64,000 bases of DNA, from the NCBI RefSeq assembly GCF_003264935.1, contig NZ_QLOE01000001.1, forward strand, positions 144,501 through 208,500. The letters are read 5' to 3'. Each line of letters starts with the position of its first letter. Positions within the stretch are counted from its first letter, which is position 1. Positions 39,647 to 47,281 of this stretch are shown piece after piece. The notes beneath the pieces are model-generated. The model was not told where the DNA came from. It did no database searches and saw nothing but the letters and a program-made list of their open reading frames with translations. This stretch comes from Methanothermobacter tenebrarum (GTDB taxonomy: Archaea; Methanobacteriota; Methanobacteria; Methanobacteriales; DSM-23052). The translations under genes were made by a program, and so were the position numbers.

Positions 39647-41509
39647 TTATTCGTTTATTAGTTTTAGTCCGGTTATTGTCGCTGTGTTCGTGTCCAGTGC
39701 GCGTAGGTCGTCTGGGTTGAATTGTCTTATGTCGTCATGTCCTGCGAGTTGGGCTAGCATCTTGGTTTCTTCTGTCATGGCCTTTATGTAATTTGCGACT
39801 TTTCTTGCTGCGATGTCAACATCTAACCTTTTTCTCAGTTCTGGGTCTTGTGTCGCAACCCCTACTGGACATTTTCCTGTGTAGCACATTCTGCAAGCTC
39901 GGCATCCCATTGCTATCATTGCACCCGTCCCTATGTATACTGCGTCTGCTCCCATTGCCATTGCCTTTGCAACATCTGCACCACTTCTTATACCACCAGT
40001 TATTATAAGGTCTATCTCATCCTTTAGGCCCATGTCTTCTAGGCTTTTCACTGCCTGTACTAGTGCTGAGAGTGTGGGTATACCTGTATGTTCTATCACG
40101 ACTTCTGGAGCCGCTCCTGTACCGCCTTCCATACCATCTACGGCTATTATATCTGCTCCTGCCTCTGCCGCTATCCTAACATCCTCATATACTCTTCCAG
40201 GGCCGAATTTGACTATGATAGGCACTCTCCAGTCTGTGACTTCTCTGAGGAGTTCGATGTGTTTTGCCAGGTCCTCTTTGTCTGTTGCGTCCAAGAATCT
40301 TGCGGGGCTTAGGGCGTCTGTGCCTTCTGGTATGCCCCTGATTTTGGCGACTTCTGGGCTTACTTTTTCTGCTAGTAGGTGTCCTCCCATTCCTGGTTTG
40401 GCTCCTTGGCCTATCTTCACTTCTATTGCATCTCCAACATTTAAGTATTCTGATGAGACTCCGAATCTTCCTGATGAGTATTGTACTATGAGTTTGTCTG
40501 CTAGTTCTCTTTCTTCTGGTAGCATGCCGCCTTCACCTGTATTGGCGCAGGATCCTACGATTGTTGACCCTTTGGCCAGTGCTAGTTTGCTTTCTCTGCT
40601 AAGGGCTCCGAATGACATCCCTGCAATGAGTACTGGTGTTTGCAATGTGAGGGGTTCTTCTGCATATCTTGTTCCAAGGGTTACTTGGGTGTTGCATGGC
40701 TCCCTGTATTTGTCTACTGGTGCTATTGATGCTTGTGCCGGTACTATTAGTATGTCGTCGAAGTTTGGCAGCCTTCTTTCAGTTCCAAAGCCTCTTAGGA
40801 CGTATTTACCTGCTTTGGATGTGTATCTTATGTTTGCTATTGTCCTTGGATCCCATATGCTCCCAGCGCCGCTTGGTAAGAGGACTGGGCAGGCTGCTAG
40901 GCATGATCCGCACATTATACATTTCTTCTTGTCGATTTCTGGGTGGTTATCCACGACTTTTATGGCGTCTACTGGGCATACTACTTCGCATGTTCCGCAG
41001 AATACGCATAGTCCCTGGGTGGCTGCTGCAAGGTCTGATGATGGTGATGATGGTGTTAGTGAACTTGATGATGTTGCGGTTTTTAGTTCGAATCCTTTTT
41101 GTATGTCACTTACAACTTCTCTCACGTCGACTGCTTCTAGGCATCCTTTTTCGCATGCTGCTACGCATGCTGGTGTGTCTCCTGGTTTTTCTATGCAGCT
41201 TTGGTCGCATTTTATCATGCCGTCGTCTGAGTATGTTATGGCACCTATTGGGCACATTAGCATGCAGAGTTTGCAGCCTATGCATGATTCTTGTTCTATT
41301 TTAACTATACCGTGTTCTTTTCTTATGGCGTCTCTGAAGCATCCTCTTGCACAGGCTGGGTCGACGCATTGTTGGCATACGATAGCATGGTATCCGTCTT
41401 CCAGTTCATTTAGGAAGATTGAAGCGTGACCTGTAATTTTTTCGCATGCTTCTATACATTCGTTGCATCCGTCACATTTTTCAGGGTCTGTTAGGAGTAT
41501 TTGAACCAT
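39647..41509 (-). CDS. gltB: Glutamate synthase central domain fused to polyferredoxin
   Basis: 620 residues. An N-terminal HycB-like polyferredoxin (about 1-140: CDGCNECIEAC, CQQCVDPACARGC, CIGCKLCMLMCP) joins through a Ser/Thr/Pro/Ala linker (about 143-163) to an archaeal glutamate synthase domain. That part has two 4Fe-4S motifs (CVFCGTCEVVCP, CIMCGSCLAACP), the FMN barrel (GGHLLAEKVSPEVAKIRGIP, DGMEGGTGAAPEV, ITGGIRSGADVAKAMAMGAD) and the 3Fe-4S motif CRACRMCYTGKCPVG. Start has GAGGTGACTTAA. It should take ammonia from a GlxB-type amidotransferase, which is not nearby. Fusion with the polyferredoxin is unusual as far as I recall. Confidence 0.9.
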   Translation of the reverse strand: MVQILLTDPEKCDGCNECIEACEKITGHASIFLNELEDGYHAIVCQQCVDPACARGCFRDAIRKEHGIVKIEQESCIGCKLCMLMCPIGAITYSDDGMIKCDQSCIEKPGDTPACVAACEKGCLEAVDVREVVSDIQKGFELKTATSSSSLTPSSPSSDLAAATQGLCVFCGTCEVVCPVDAIKVVDNHPEIDKKKCIMCGSCLAACPVLLPSGAGSIWDPRTIANIRYTSKAGKYVLRGFGTERRLPNFDDILIVPAQASIAPVDKYREPCNTQVTLGTRYAEEPLTLQTPVLIAGMSFGALSRESKLALAKGSTIVGSCANTGEGGMLPEERELADKLIVQYSSGRFGVSSEYLNVGDAIEVKIGQGAKPGMGGHLLAEKVSPEVAKIRGIPEGTDALSPARFLDATDKEDLAKHIELLREVTDWRVPIIVKFGPGRVYEDVRIAAEAGADIIAVDGMEGGTGAAPEVVIEHTGIPTLSALVQAVKSLEDMGLKDEIDLIITGGIRSGADVAKAMAMGADAVYIGTGAMIAMGCRACRMCYTGKCPVGVATQDPELRKRLDVDIAARKVANYIKAMTEETKMLAQLAGHDDIRQFNPDDLRALDTNTATITGLKLINE

Positions 41510-41522
41510 TTAAGTCACCTCT

Positions 41523-42188
41523 TTAGCCGTAGAATGGGCGGAGTTTTTTGCGTTGTATTTTTTTGAATTCTTCTACTTCGGCTTTTATCCCATAATCGTA
41601 GAAGAGTTTTGAAAGTTTTAGTATGTCTTCTTTTTCTACTTTGCTTACTTTGGCGTTGGTTCCTGTTTCGAAGTCCCCTGCTACGTAGATGTTGCCTCCG
41701 ATTATCCAGTCTCCTGTGTCTTTTCCAGCGTCTCCTGTTACTATTATGTCCCCGCTTAGCATGTATAATCCTGCGAGGTCTTTTATGTCCCCGTCTATGA
41801 TGATTGTTCCTCCTTTGTTTAGTTGTCCGACTCCGTTGCCCGCGTCTCCGTGGACTACTATTGTGCCGTTGTATGTTCCGAATCCGACACCATCTTTGGC
41901 TGATCCTTCAACTATTATTTCGCCTGCTGTCATGTTGTCTCCTAGGTATCTTCCTGTGTTTCCCATGACTTTTATCTTGGCCCCGTCGTTGAGCGCTCCT
42001 ATGAAATCGCCGAATTCTCCTTTTAGTATGAATTTTGCCTCTTCTCGTATTCCTACGACGAGTGAGTCGAGTTTTTTGTCGTTTTCTATTATGAATTTTT
42101 TTGTGTTGTCTTTTAGGCCTTCTTTTATCATTTTGTTGATTTCCCGGGTGGATAGGTCATTTCCTGAGATTACTAATTCTGTTTTCAT
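41523..42188 (-). CDS. glxC: GXGXG domain protein, glutamate synthase alpha subunit domain 3
   Basis: 221-residue right-handed beta-helix protein corresponding to the C-terminal domain of bacterial GltB. Repeated G-x-x-x-G strands are seen: GEFGDFIGALNDGAKIKVMG, NTGRYLGDNMTAGEIIVEG, GDAGNGVGQLNKGGTIIIDG. First gene of the operon; the gltB fusion starts 13 nt after its stop. TATA box TGTTTAAATAAAA lies at about 42248-42261 on the minus strand, next to a regulator gene read the other way. Confidence 0.9.
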   Translation of the reverse strand: MKTELVISGNDLSTREINKMIKEGLKDNTKKFIIENDKKLDSLVVGIREEAKFILKGEFGDFIGALNDGAKIKVMGNTGRYLGDNMTAGEIIVEGSAKDGVGFGTYNGTIVVHGDAGNGVGQLNKGGTIIIDGDIKDLAGLYMLSGDIIVTGDAGKDTGDWIIGGNIYVAGDFETGTNAKVSKVEKEDILKLSKLFYDYGIKAEVEEFKKIQRKKLRPFYG

Positions 42189-42276
42189 GAGTTATCCCCT
42201 TGGAGTTTTTTTTGTTGTGGGAGTCTAATATTTTGATTTTTCATGGGTTTTATTTAAACATTCCCATCTATTAGAG

Positions 42277-42318
42277 TCATATCATAGAAAGGTCAACATT
42301 TATATTAGATTGATATGA
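42277..42318 (+). promoter_or_regulatory. Inverted repeat flanking the regulator TATA box
   Basis: TCATATCA (42277-42284) and its exact inverse TGATATGA (42311-42318) flank ATTTATATTAG (about 42298-42308), the likely TATA box of the regulator at 42351. The glxC promoter lies just on the other side (42248-42261). This is the expected layout of an operator controlling both divergent units, probably bound by the adjacent wHTH protein; the binding is inference. Confidence 0.4.
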
Positions 42319-42350
42319 TTATATATGAGATTAGTGGAAGGTGATATTAT

Positions 42351-42899
42351 ATGAAGACTCTTATTACAAATTTAAGGGGCCGATGCCTCTTCGATGTTAC
42401 AATGAGAAATAAAATAGATGGTTTAATACTAGTTCAGAGCGAAAAATTTGATGACCTATCCCTTGAAAAATTTGTTAAAGGAGGTCTTATAAAAATAGAA
42501 ACAGAAGATCCTCTTAAAGCATGTTATAAGATCTCTGAGGTTATAAGAGGGGCTAAAAAGCATGGTAAAGTTTATGTCGCTTATAATGGTGATGATATTG
42601 GAGGTCTTCTAGCATTTGCAGCCTTCAAGGAGGGTGTTGACGCTATATTCACTTGTTTCAGGGAAACCTCAGTCAGGTTACCCATTCCTAGGCTTGATAT
42701 TTCAGATTCAAAACTTAAAATTTTAAAGGTTTTAGAAGATGAAAATTTAACCGCTATAGAAATCGCGAAAAAGGTTGGAATATCAAGAGCCATGGCCTAT
42801 AAGCATTTAAGCGACCTTATAGAGATGGGACTTGTGAAGCAGTCTCATCTCCTGGAAAAGTATTCTATTACAAAGGCAGGAAAATTCGTTACAATATAG
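42351..42899 (+). CDS. Winged-helix regulator with CARF/Rossmann-like N-terminal domain
   Basis: 182 residues. The N-terminal 115 show alternating strands and helices with KVYVAYNGDDIGGLLAFAAF followed by an IFTC strand and RLPIPRLDISDSKLKILKVL, the order seen in CARF domains of Csa3-type regulators that sense cyclic oligonucleotides. The C-terminal 65 are a winged helix (LTAIEIAKKVGISRAMAYKH, then LIEMGLVKQ). GGTGATATT precedes ATG. Divergent from the glutamate synthase operon; no CRISPR or cas gene is in the window, so its ligand may be something else. Confidence 0.6.
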   Translation: MKTLITNLRGRCLFDVTMRNKIDGLILVQSEKFDDLSLEKFVKGGLIKIETEDPLKACYKISEVIRGAKKHGKVYVAYNGDDIGGLLAFAAFKEGVDAIFTCFRETSVRLPIPRLDISDSKLKILKVLEDENLTAIEIAKKVGISRAMAYKHLSDLIEMGLVKQSHLLEKYSITKAGKFVTI

Positions 42900-43121
42900 T
42901 TACTCCATAGGGTATCCTATCCTCAGACGATAGGATGCCCTTTCACTGAGCAGGACGGTGCCTGGTATGAAAGAATCTTTAAATTCTTCTACCTTTTTTC
43001 TCATGCAAGGTTTAAGGTCTATATTTTTTGTATAGGATGCGCATTCGTCCTCCTCTATTATACCCTTTTTTACTAGTTCAATGTATCTCATTTTTATGGT
43101 TTCATCATCTAACACATCCAT
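42900..43121 (-). CDS. Small hypothetical protein
   Basis: 73 residues with three cysteines, Glu/Lys-rich helical N-terminus (DDETIKMRYIELVKKGIIEE) and an Arg/Tyr-rich end. No family recognised. Start supported by GTGGTGATAGC before ATG 43121 and a TATATATAG-type box (43152-43165, minus strand). Its stop codon abuts the stop of the convergent regulator with no base between. Confidence 0.6.
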   Translation of the reverse strand: MDVLDDETIKMRYIELVKKGIIEEDECASYTKNIDLKPCMRKKVEEFKDSFIPGTVLLSERASYRLRIGYPME

Positions 43122-43266
43122 GCTATCACCACTAATTTCAATTGATAGAAACCTATATATATCTTTTGTGTATTAAATCCATAATAACCTATAAGTATTT
43201 ATACTATAAGATCCAAGATTATAAACAATGTTCAAAAAAGTTGTTGTGGTGGGTGGGGATAAAAAA

Positions 43267-43617
43267 ATGAAAATAAAAAATGACAAAATAATGAGAACAT
43301 TAACCCAACACTTACAAAGAGAAGGCTACACTGTAAAATACGATGAAAAGCACAAAATACCTAAAATACAAGGATTCAAACCACACGTTTACGCTGTTAA
43401 AAACTTCAAAGACATTATCATAGAAATCACCAGGGACCCTAACAGATTATCACAGAACATGAGAAAATGGAGAAGATTCGGATTTAACAACAACGGCACC
43501 AAATTCTGGATCGTGACAACCCCAAACCTCACAGAGACAATAAAACTACAACTCAAAGTATTCAACATACCAGCAGAAGTATACTACTGCAACGGAAACA
43601 AACTAAAAAAAGCATAA
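43267..43617 (+). CDS. Hypothetical protein, possibly a degenerate PD-(D/E)XK fold
   Basis: 116 residues, very basic, no Cys pairs. A helix (MRTLTQHLQREGYTVKYDEK) is followed by two strands ending VKNFKDIIIEITRD and then a WRRFGFNNNGTKFWIVTT strand-helix. This recalls the order in PD-(D/E)XK nucleases, but the usual E-x-K is E-x-T, so an active site is doubtful. GGGTGGGGAT sets ATG 43267 over the earlier ATG 43228. A TATA-like TATTTATACTATAA lies near 43196-43209. Confidence 0.55.
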   Translation: MKIKNDKIMRTLTQHLQREGYTVKYDEKHKIPKIQGFKPHVYAVKNFKDIIIEITRDPNRLSQNMRKWRRFGFNNNGTKFWIVTTPNLTETIKLQLKVFNIPAEVYYCNGNKLKKA

Positions 43618-43625
43618 ATTAGAAG

Positions 43626-44753
43626 TTAAAGCTCCTTTAACATTAAATCGATAATCCTCGCCCTCTTATCCCCACCTTCAATCCCATGAACCATAAAATC
43701 CCTGTTAACCCTCCTTCTCATCTCCCCAAATATCATCTTATAAGCCTCACACTGATGATCCACACCATCAAGCTCCATATTACCATCATCATCAATACTT
43801 ATCGCATTATATGGACACCCACCAAGGCAAAAACGATAATAATCACATGAAGAACACTCCCTATCAACAAGCCTCCTCCAACCCCTAAGCCTCTTCAAAG
43901 CCTCGGATTCCTCAAGATCATCCATACTAGGATTATCCTCAACATTACCCATAACATAATCCTTCATCTCCACAAAACGATAACATGGATATATATCCCC
44001 ATGCGGATCCACAGCAAAAGTATTACCTACACAATCTGCAAGAGTGCATACAACACCACGCCTCATAAACATGCTCTTGGCAAAATGATCAAGATTCTTT
44101 ATCTCAATCTCACCAAAATGGGACAAATACTCATCAAGAAGATAAACTAAAAGCTCACCATACTCCCTCGCACTTATACTCCACTCCTTCGGATCTTCAC
44201 TTTTAAGAGACGGTAAAGCCGGATGCAATTTAAGATTCAAACCATTCTCCAAGAAAAACTTGAAAACCTCCTCCTTAAAATTAATAGAATATGAAGTGAA
44301 AGTACTAATAAAACTCACACTTAAACCATGCCTTCTAGCAACCTTGTATCCCCGCATCGTCTTCTTAAAATAACCCACACCCCTCTGAAAATCGTTTATC
44401 TCCTCCGGGCCATCAAGACTGGAACCAATAGGGATGTTATATTTGGCGAAAAGTTCAGCCAATCTGTCATCCATCAACCAAAGATTTGTCTGTATAGCGA
44501 ACGCAGGATTCAACATAGCCAATTCACTGCTCAATAAAGCTAAAGCCTCCTTATAAAACTCATAACCCGCCAGTAAAGGTTCGCCCCCATGGAATGTGAA
44601 AGTCACCGGCTCCATTCTGAAACCCTTAAGCCAAGAGACAATCTTTTTTATAATATCTATACTCATTATAGTAGAGTCCCGCTCAACACCCCAACAATAA
44701 CTACAATTTGAAGGACAATTCATAGTAGGAACTATCATCACATGGAAGGCCAA
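43626..44753 (-). CDS. Radical SAM/SPASM peptide-modifying enzyme (TTG start)
   Basis: 375 residues. Radical SAM core with C13-x3-C17-x2-C20 (CPSNCSYC), FTFHGGEPLLAG, then a SPASM domain from about 240 with CYRF, CSSCDYYRFCLGGCP and a final Cys, like anaerobic sulfatase maturases and RiPP enzymes. From memory it fits the methanogen family TIGR04083 (Mhun_1560 type). TTG 44753 follows GGGGGGATAAC. The Cys-rich peptide gene ends 12 nt upstream; that peptide is the likely substrate. Product and function are not known to me. Confidence 0.8.
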   Translation of the reverse strand: MAFHVMIVPTMNCPSNCSYCWGVERDSTIMSIDIIKKIVSWLKGFRMEPVTFTFHGGEPLLAGYEFYKEALALLSSELAMLNPAFAIQTNLWLMDDRLAELFAKYNIPIGSSLDGPEEINDFQRGVGYFKKTMRGYKVARRHGLSVSFISTFTSYSINFKEEVFKFFLENGLNLKLHPALPSLKSEDPKEWSISAREYGELLVYLLDEYLSHFGEIEIKNLDHFAKSMFMRRGVVCTLADCVGNTFAVDPHGDIYPCYRFVEMKDYVMGNVEDNPSMDDLEESEALKRLRGWRRLVDRECSSCDYYRFCLGGCPYNAISIDDDGNMELDGVDHQCEAYKMIFGEMRRRVNRDFMVHGIEGGDKRARIIDLMLKEL

Positions 44754-44765
44754 AAGTTATCCCCC

Positions 44766-44915
44766 CTATCCCTTCTGGAAAACATATCCACACTTTTCAC
44801 ACACAATCTCCCTAAGACTAGCAAAGGCCTTATGCTCATCTATTATCTTCCTTTTAACTATCTTATCCTTGCAACCACAACGTGGACATTCCTTAAACAA
44901 ATCTTCAAATTTCAT
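44766..44915 (-). CDS. Cys-rich 49-residue peptide, probable substrate of the adjacent radical SAM enzyme
   Basis: 49 residues starting MKFEDLFKECPRCGCKDKIV. Cys at 10, 13, 15, 39 and 42; HKAFASLREIVCEKCGYVF fills the second half. It resembles the methanogen Cys-rich peptide family TIGR04165 that accompanies such SPASM enzymes (from memory). The paired CxxC motifs could also be a plain zinc ribbon. GGAGGCGCG lies 12 nt before the ATG, and a palindromic TATA region is at 44952-44967. First gene of a two-gene operon. Confidence 0.7.
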   Translation of the reverse strand: MKFEDLFKECPRCGCKDKIVKRKIIDEHKAFASLREIVCEKCGYVFQKG

Positions 44916-44951
44916 CCCTTACACGCGCCTCCTAAAATCTTTCTCCTTTTA

Positions 44952-44967
44952 CCTATAAGTTTATAGG
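44952..44967 (-). promoter_or_regulatory. Palindrome over the promoter of the peptide/radical SAM operon
   Basis: CCTATAAGTTTATAGG is a 7-bp inverted repeat with a 2-nt spacer and contains the likely TATA box on the minus strand (CCTATAAACTTATAGG), about 45 nt before ATG 44915. A palindrome on the TATA element is a natural repressor site. The role is inferred from position. Confidence 0.4.
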
Positions 44968-45211
44968 CCACTTTTATTTCTTTCGGCAAAAAAGGCCTCC
45001 CACCCTTAAATGGCGTGGCCAAGAAAACTTAACCATCCTTGGACTTTATCATCTTAGGTGTTTCTAATAGTTCAAAATTTGAATTTTGAAATACCATGAA
45101 GTTATGGATTCTACAATGGGGGATTGGAAACCTCAAAATCCAGAAAATTAAGTTGAAACTGTGAACCACCAGTTAAACTTATTGGAGGCCATTCTATAGT
45201 ATGGTGATGGT
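44968..45211. other. Non-coding stretch between hisG-like gene and the peptide operon
   Basis: With the leader it makes about 296 bp without a gene. I see a short AT palindrome (TTCAAAATTTGAATTTTGAA near 45070-45089) and no persuasive reading frame, tRNA or repeat array. Part may be the 3' region of the hisG-like transcript. Confidence 0.4.
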
Positions 45212-46198
45212 TCACTCTACATATTGTTTGACCTTCTCTCTTACGATTGATGATGCTCCCAAGCTTTTAATGCCGCTTAGCATTTCTGGGAATTTATTCT
45301 TAGGTATTAAGACGTTTACTTGGGAGAATCTCATGCCCTTTACTATTGTCGGCTCCTGTGAACAGTACTTTTTAGCAATTAGGAATTCTTTAACATCTTC
45401 TAGTTTTTCATTCCTTATATTGAATTTAACATCAAAGTAATTTCGGGCTTTTATAGCCCCGAATAATTGCTGATATATCATCTCAGCTTTTTCAAGTTTC
45501 TCTCCTTTACAGGTTGGCCCGGCGTATAATCCTGCGCTGGATTCCATTATTGTGTCGATGATTTTTAAACCGGCTTTCCTCAGGCTTGTGCCGGTCTGTG
45601 TATTATCCACTATAAGATCAGCGCCCTTTGCAATATATACTTCTGTGGCCCCATCTGAGTTTATTATTTGGACCATTTCATTGTCACCATCTCTAAGACC
45701 TCTTATTTGGACCATTGGGGTGCTTTCACCGAATATCTCCTTGTAGCCGGGGTTTTTCATGAAGAATTCCCTTGCGAGGTTGGGGTATTCTGTGAAACAT
45801 AATATTGGGGTTTCACGATCCTTATTGGCTAGGAAAAATTCTTGTAGGGAATTGTATGGTTTTTCTTGGGGTACTGCGACTATTAGGCGCGTCTGACCGT
45901 ATTCGAGGCTGCCTATCTTTTTTATCATGCTGTCTTTGTTATTTATGGATTCTTCACGCACCCAGTCATCACCTATTATCGCGATATCGAGCATCCCCCT
46001 GTTTAACTCTACAGGGGCGCTCTGCGGCCTTGTGAGATAGGCTTTTATCTCTGGGTCGTTCAAGATTCTGATCTCGTTCTCTTCCTTCCCGGGTTCGTAG
46101 CCTCTGATCTCATATCCGGCATCTACGAATACTTGGTAGGTGTTTCCACGATTAACATTATTTAAACTACCTTTTGGCAATCCTAGTATGATTTTCAT
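45212..46198 (-). CDS. HisG-family ATP phosphoribosyltransferase, divergent long form
   Basis: 328 residues. Periplasmic-binding-like HisG fold: [43 protein letters not shown], and [20 protein letters not shown] with the PRPP-binding end, then a PII-like C-terminal domain (about 260-328). It is longer than and clearly different from the roughly 287-residue HisG I recall from M. thermautotrophicus, so it may be a second, specialised homologue. GGGAGATGATAAAC precedes ATG 46198. It stands alone, away from other his genes. Confidence 0.75.
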   Translation of the reverse strand: MKIILGLPKGSLNNVNRGNTYQVFVDAGYEIRGYEPGKEENEIRILNDPEIKAYLTRPQSAPVELNRGMLDIAIIGDDWVREESINNKDSMIKKIGSLEYGQTRLIVAVPQEKPYNSLQEFFLANKDRETPILCFTEYPNLAREFFMKNPGYKEIFGESTPMVQIRGLRDGDNEMVQIINSDGATEVYIAKGADLIVDNTQTGTSLRKAGLKIIDTIMESSAGLYAGPTCKGEKLEKAEMIYQQLFGAIKARNYFDVKFNIRNEKLEDVKEFLIAKKYCSQEPTIVKGMRFSQVNVLIPKNKFPEMLSGIKSLGASSIVREKVKQYVE

Positions 46199-46295
46199 AG
46201 TTTATCATCTCCCACACTGTAACTTATATTATGGATGGTATCCCAAAAAAATTCTATCAGGCTCCATTGTATATAGTTTGGTGGTAATTTTGTGG

Positions 46296-46898
46296 ATGAA
46301 GACTAGCCGTATTGAAACGCTTGTGGATGGTATATTCGCTATTTCAATGACTCTGCTTGTTTTGACGCTTGATGTTCCGAAGGTATCCAATTTTTTGACT
46401 GAAGCGGCATTCCAGCAGCAACTTGGAGTGTTATGGCCGCAGTTTTTCTGCTATTTTCTCTCTTTCTGGATACTGGGGGGGTTATGGCGTGTTAATCATC
46501 AACATTTCAATTTTATCAAACATACCGACCATACCCTGGTAACTATAAACATTTTCTCCTTGATTTTTATAGCTATGATACCATTTTCTACTGAGATGGT
46601 CTCTGAGTATGGTGCCAGTTACTTTACAGCTAATATGATATTTCAAGTTAATCAATTATTGGCAGGATCTTTGTATTATATTAACTGGGATTATTCTGTC
46701 AGGAAAAACCTATTAGATGATGTTGATGCGAGAACGGTAAATTTTATAAGGGCTAATACTCTTGTTTTACCTTTATGCGCTATCTTAGCGATTAGCTTAT
46801 CCCCTTTTATATATGCATGGAGTAATCTGATATTTTTCACAATCCCGGTCTTTAAGAGATTGTTGGAGAGGAAATATTTTACACAAGGTGATGATTAA
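46296..46898 (+). CDS. TMEM175-type potassium channel (DUF1211)
   Basis: 200-residue membrane protein with six hydrophobic segments. The first carries RIETLVDGIFAISMTLLVLT, a version of the TMEM175 signature RxxxFSDG-FAIxxTLLVL in which F-S is replaced by L-V. Prokaryotic members are tetrameric K+ channels with one such unit per chain. The frame opens at 46140, but GGTGGTAA sits before ATG 46296. Overlaps the convergent Nudix gene by 4 bp. Confidence 0.82.
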   Translation: MKTSRIETLVDGIFAISMTLLVLTLDVPKVSNFLTEAAFQQQLGVLWPQFFCYFLSFWILGGLWRVNHQHFNFIKHTDHTLVTINIFSLIFIAMIPFSTEMVSEYGASYFTANMIFQVNQLLAGSLYYINWDYSVRKNLLDDVDARTVNFIRANTLVLPLCAILAISLSPFIYAWSNLIFFTIPVFKRLLERKYFTQGDD

Positions 46899-47281
46899 AG
46901 TTTTGATAGGAAGTTTTGGAACCAGTCTGTAAGTTCATAGTATCTGAGATCCTCTGGTTCCACCCAAGCATAAGCTTCGTGTTCCCCACTTAATCTCAGC
47001 CTACCATTAGCAGAACACTCAATTATAATATTTATGGCCTTGAATATGCCTAATTCCTGTTCTGCAACCCCAAGGATCCCATTAGGAGTTATATCTAATC
47101 CAGTTTCCTCTTTAACCTCCCTTTTGAGGGCTTCTTCTATAGGTTCCCCAAGGTTTACCTTGCCACCTGGCAACTCCCACTTAAGAGGATTAGTCTTACA
47201 AGAGGGGGACCTTTTTATTATGAGAATTTTTCCATTGTCTTTTATCAAGGCTCTGACTGCAAGTAAGCATAATGATACCAT
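46895..47281 (-). CDS. Nudix hydrolase
   Basis: 128 residues with the complete Nudix box GGKVNLGEPIEEALKREVKE followed by ETGL (about 40-62). Hydrolyses a nucleoside diphosphate derivative; MutT-like housecleaning is likely but the substrate is not readable. CAAGGAG before the ATG lies in the tail of the upstream kinase remnant, whose TAA overlaps the ATG, so the gene was coupled to it. Confidence 0.88.
   Translation of the reverse strand: MVSLCLLAVRALIKDNGKILIIKRSPSCKTNPLKWELPGGKVNLGEPIEEALKREVKEETGLDITPNGILGVAEQELGIFKAINIIIECSANGRLRLSGEHEAYAWVEPEDLRYYELTDWFQNFLSKL

Noticed and set aside
39933-41429. 498-codon plus-strand open frame
   Set aside because: Exact antisense of the Cys- and Gly-rich glutamate synthase fusion; translation is Ser/Pro/Ala-rich without motifs, and the minus-strand protein has every family signature.
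42351-42899. CRISPR-associated Csa3 as a firm call
   Set aside because: Domain order is similar but no cas gene or array is in the window, so only a CARF-like label is justified.
44968-45211. Possible degenerate CRISPR repeat or small RNA
   Set aside because: The short AT palindrome occurs once and there is no regular spacing; nothing supports an array or RNA gene.
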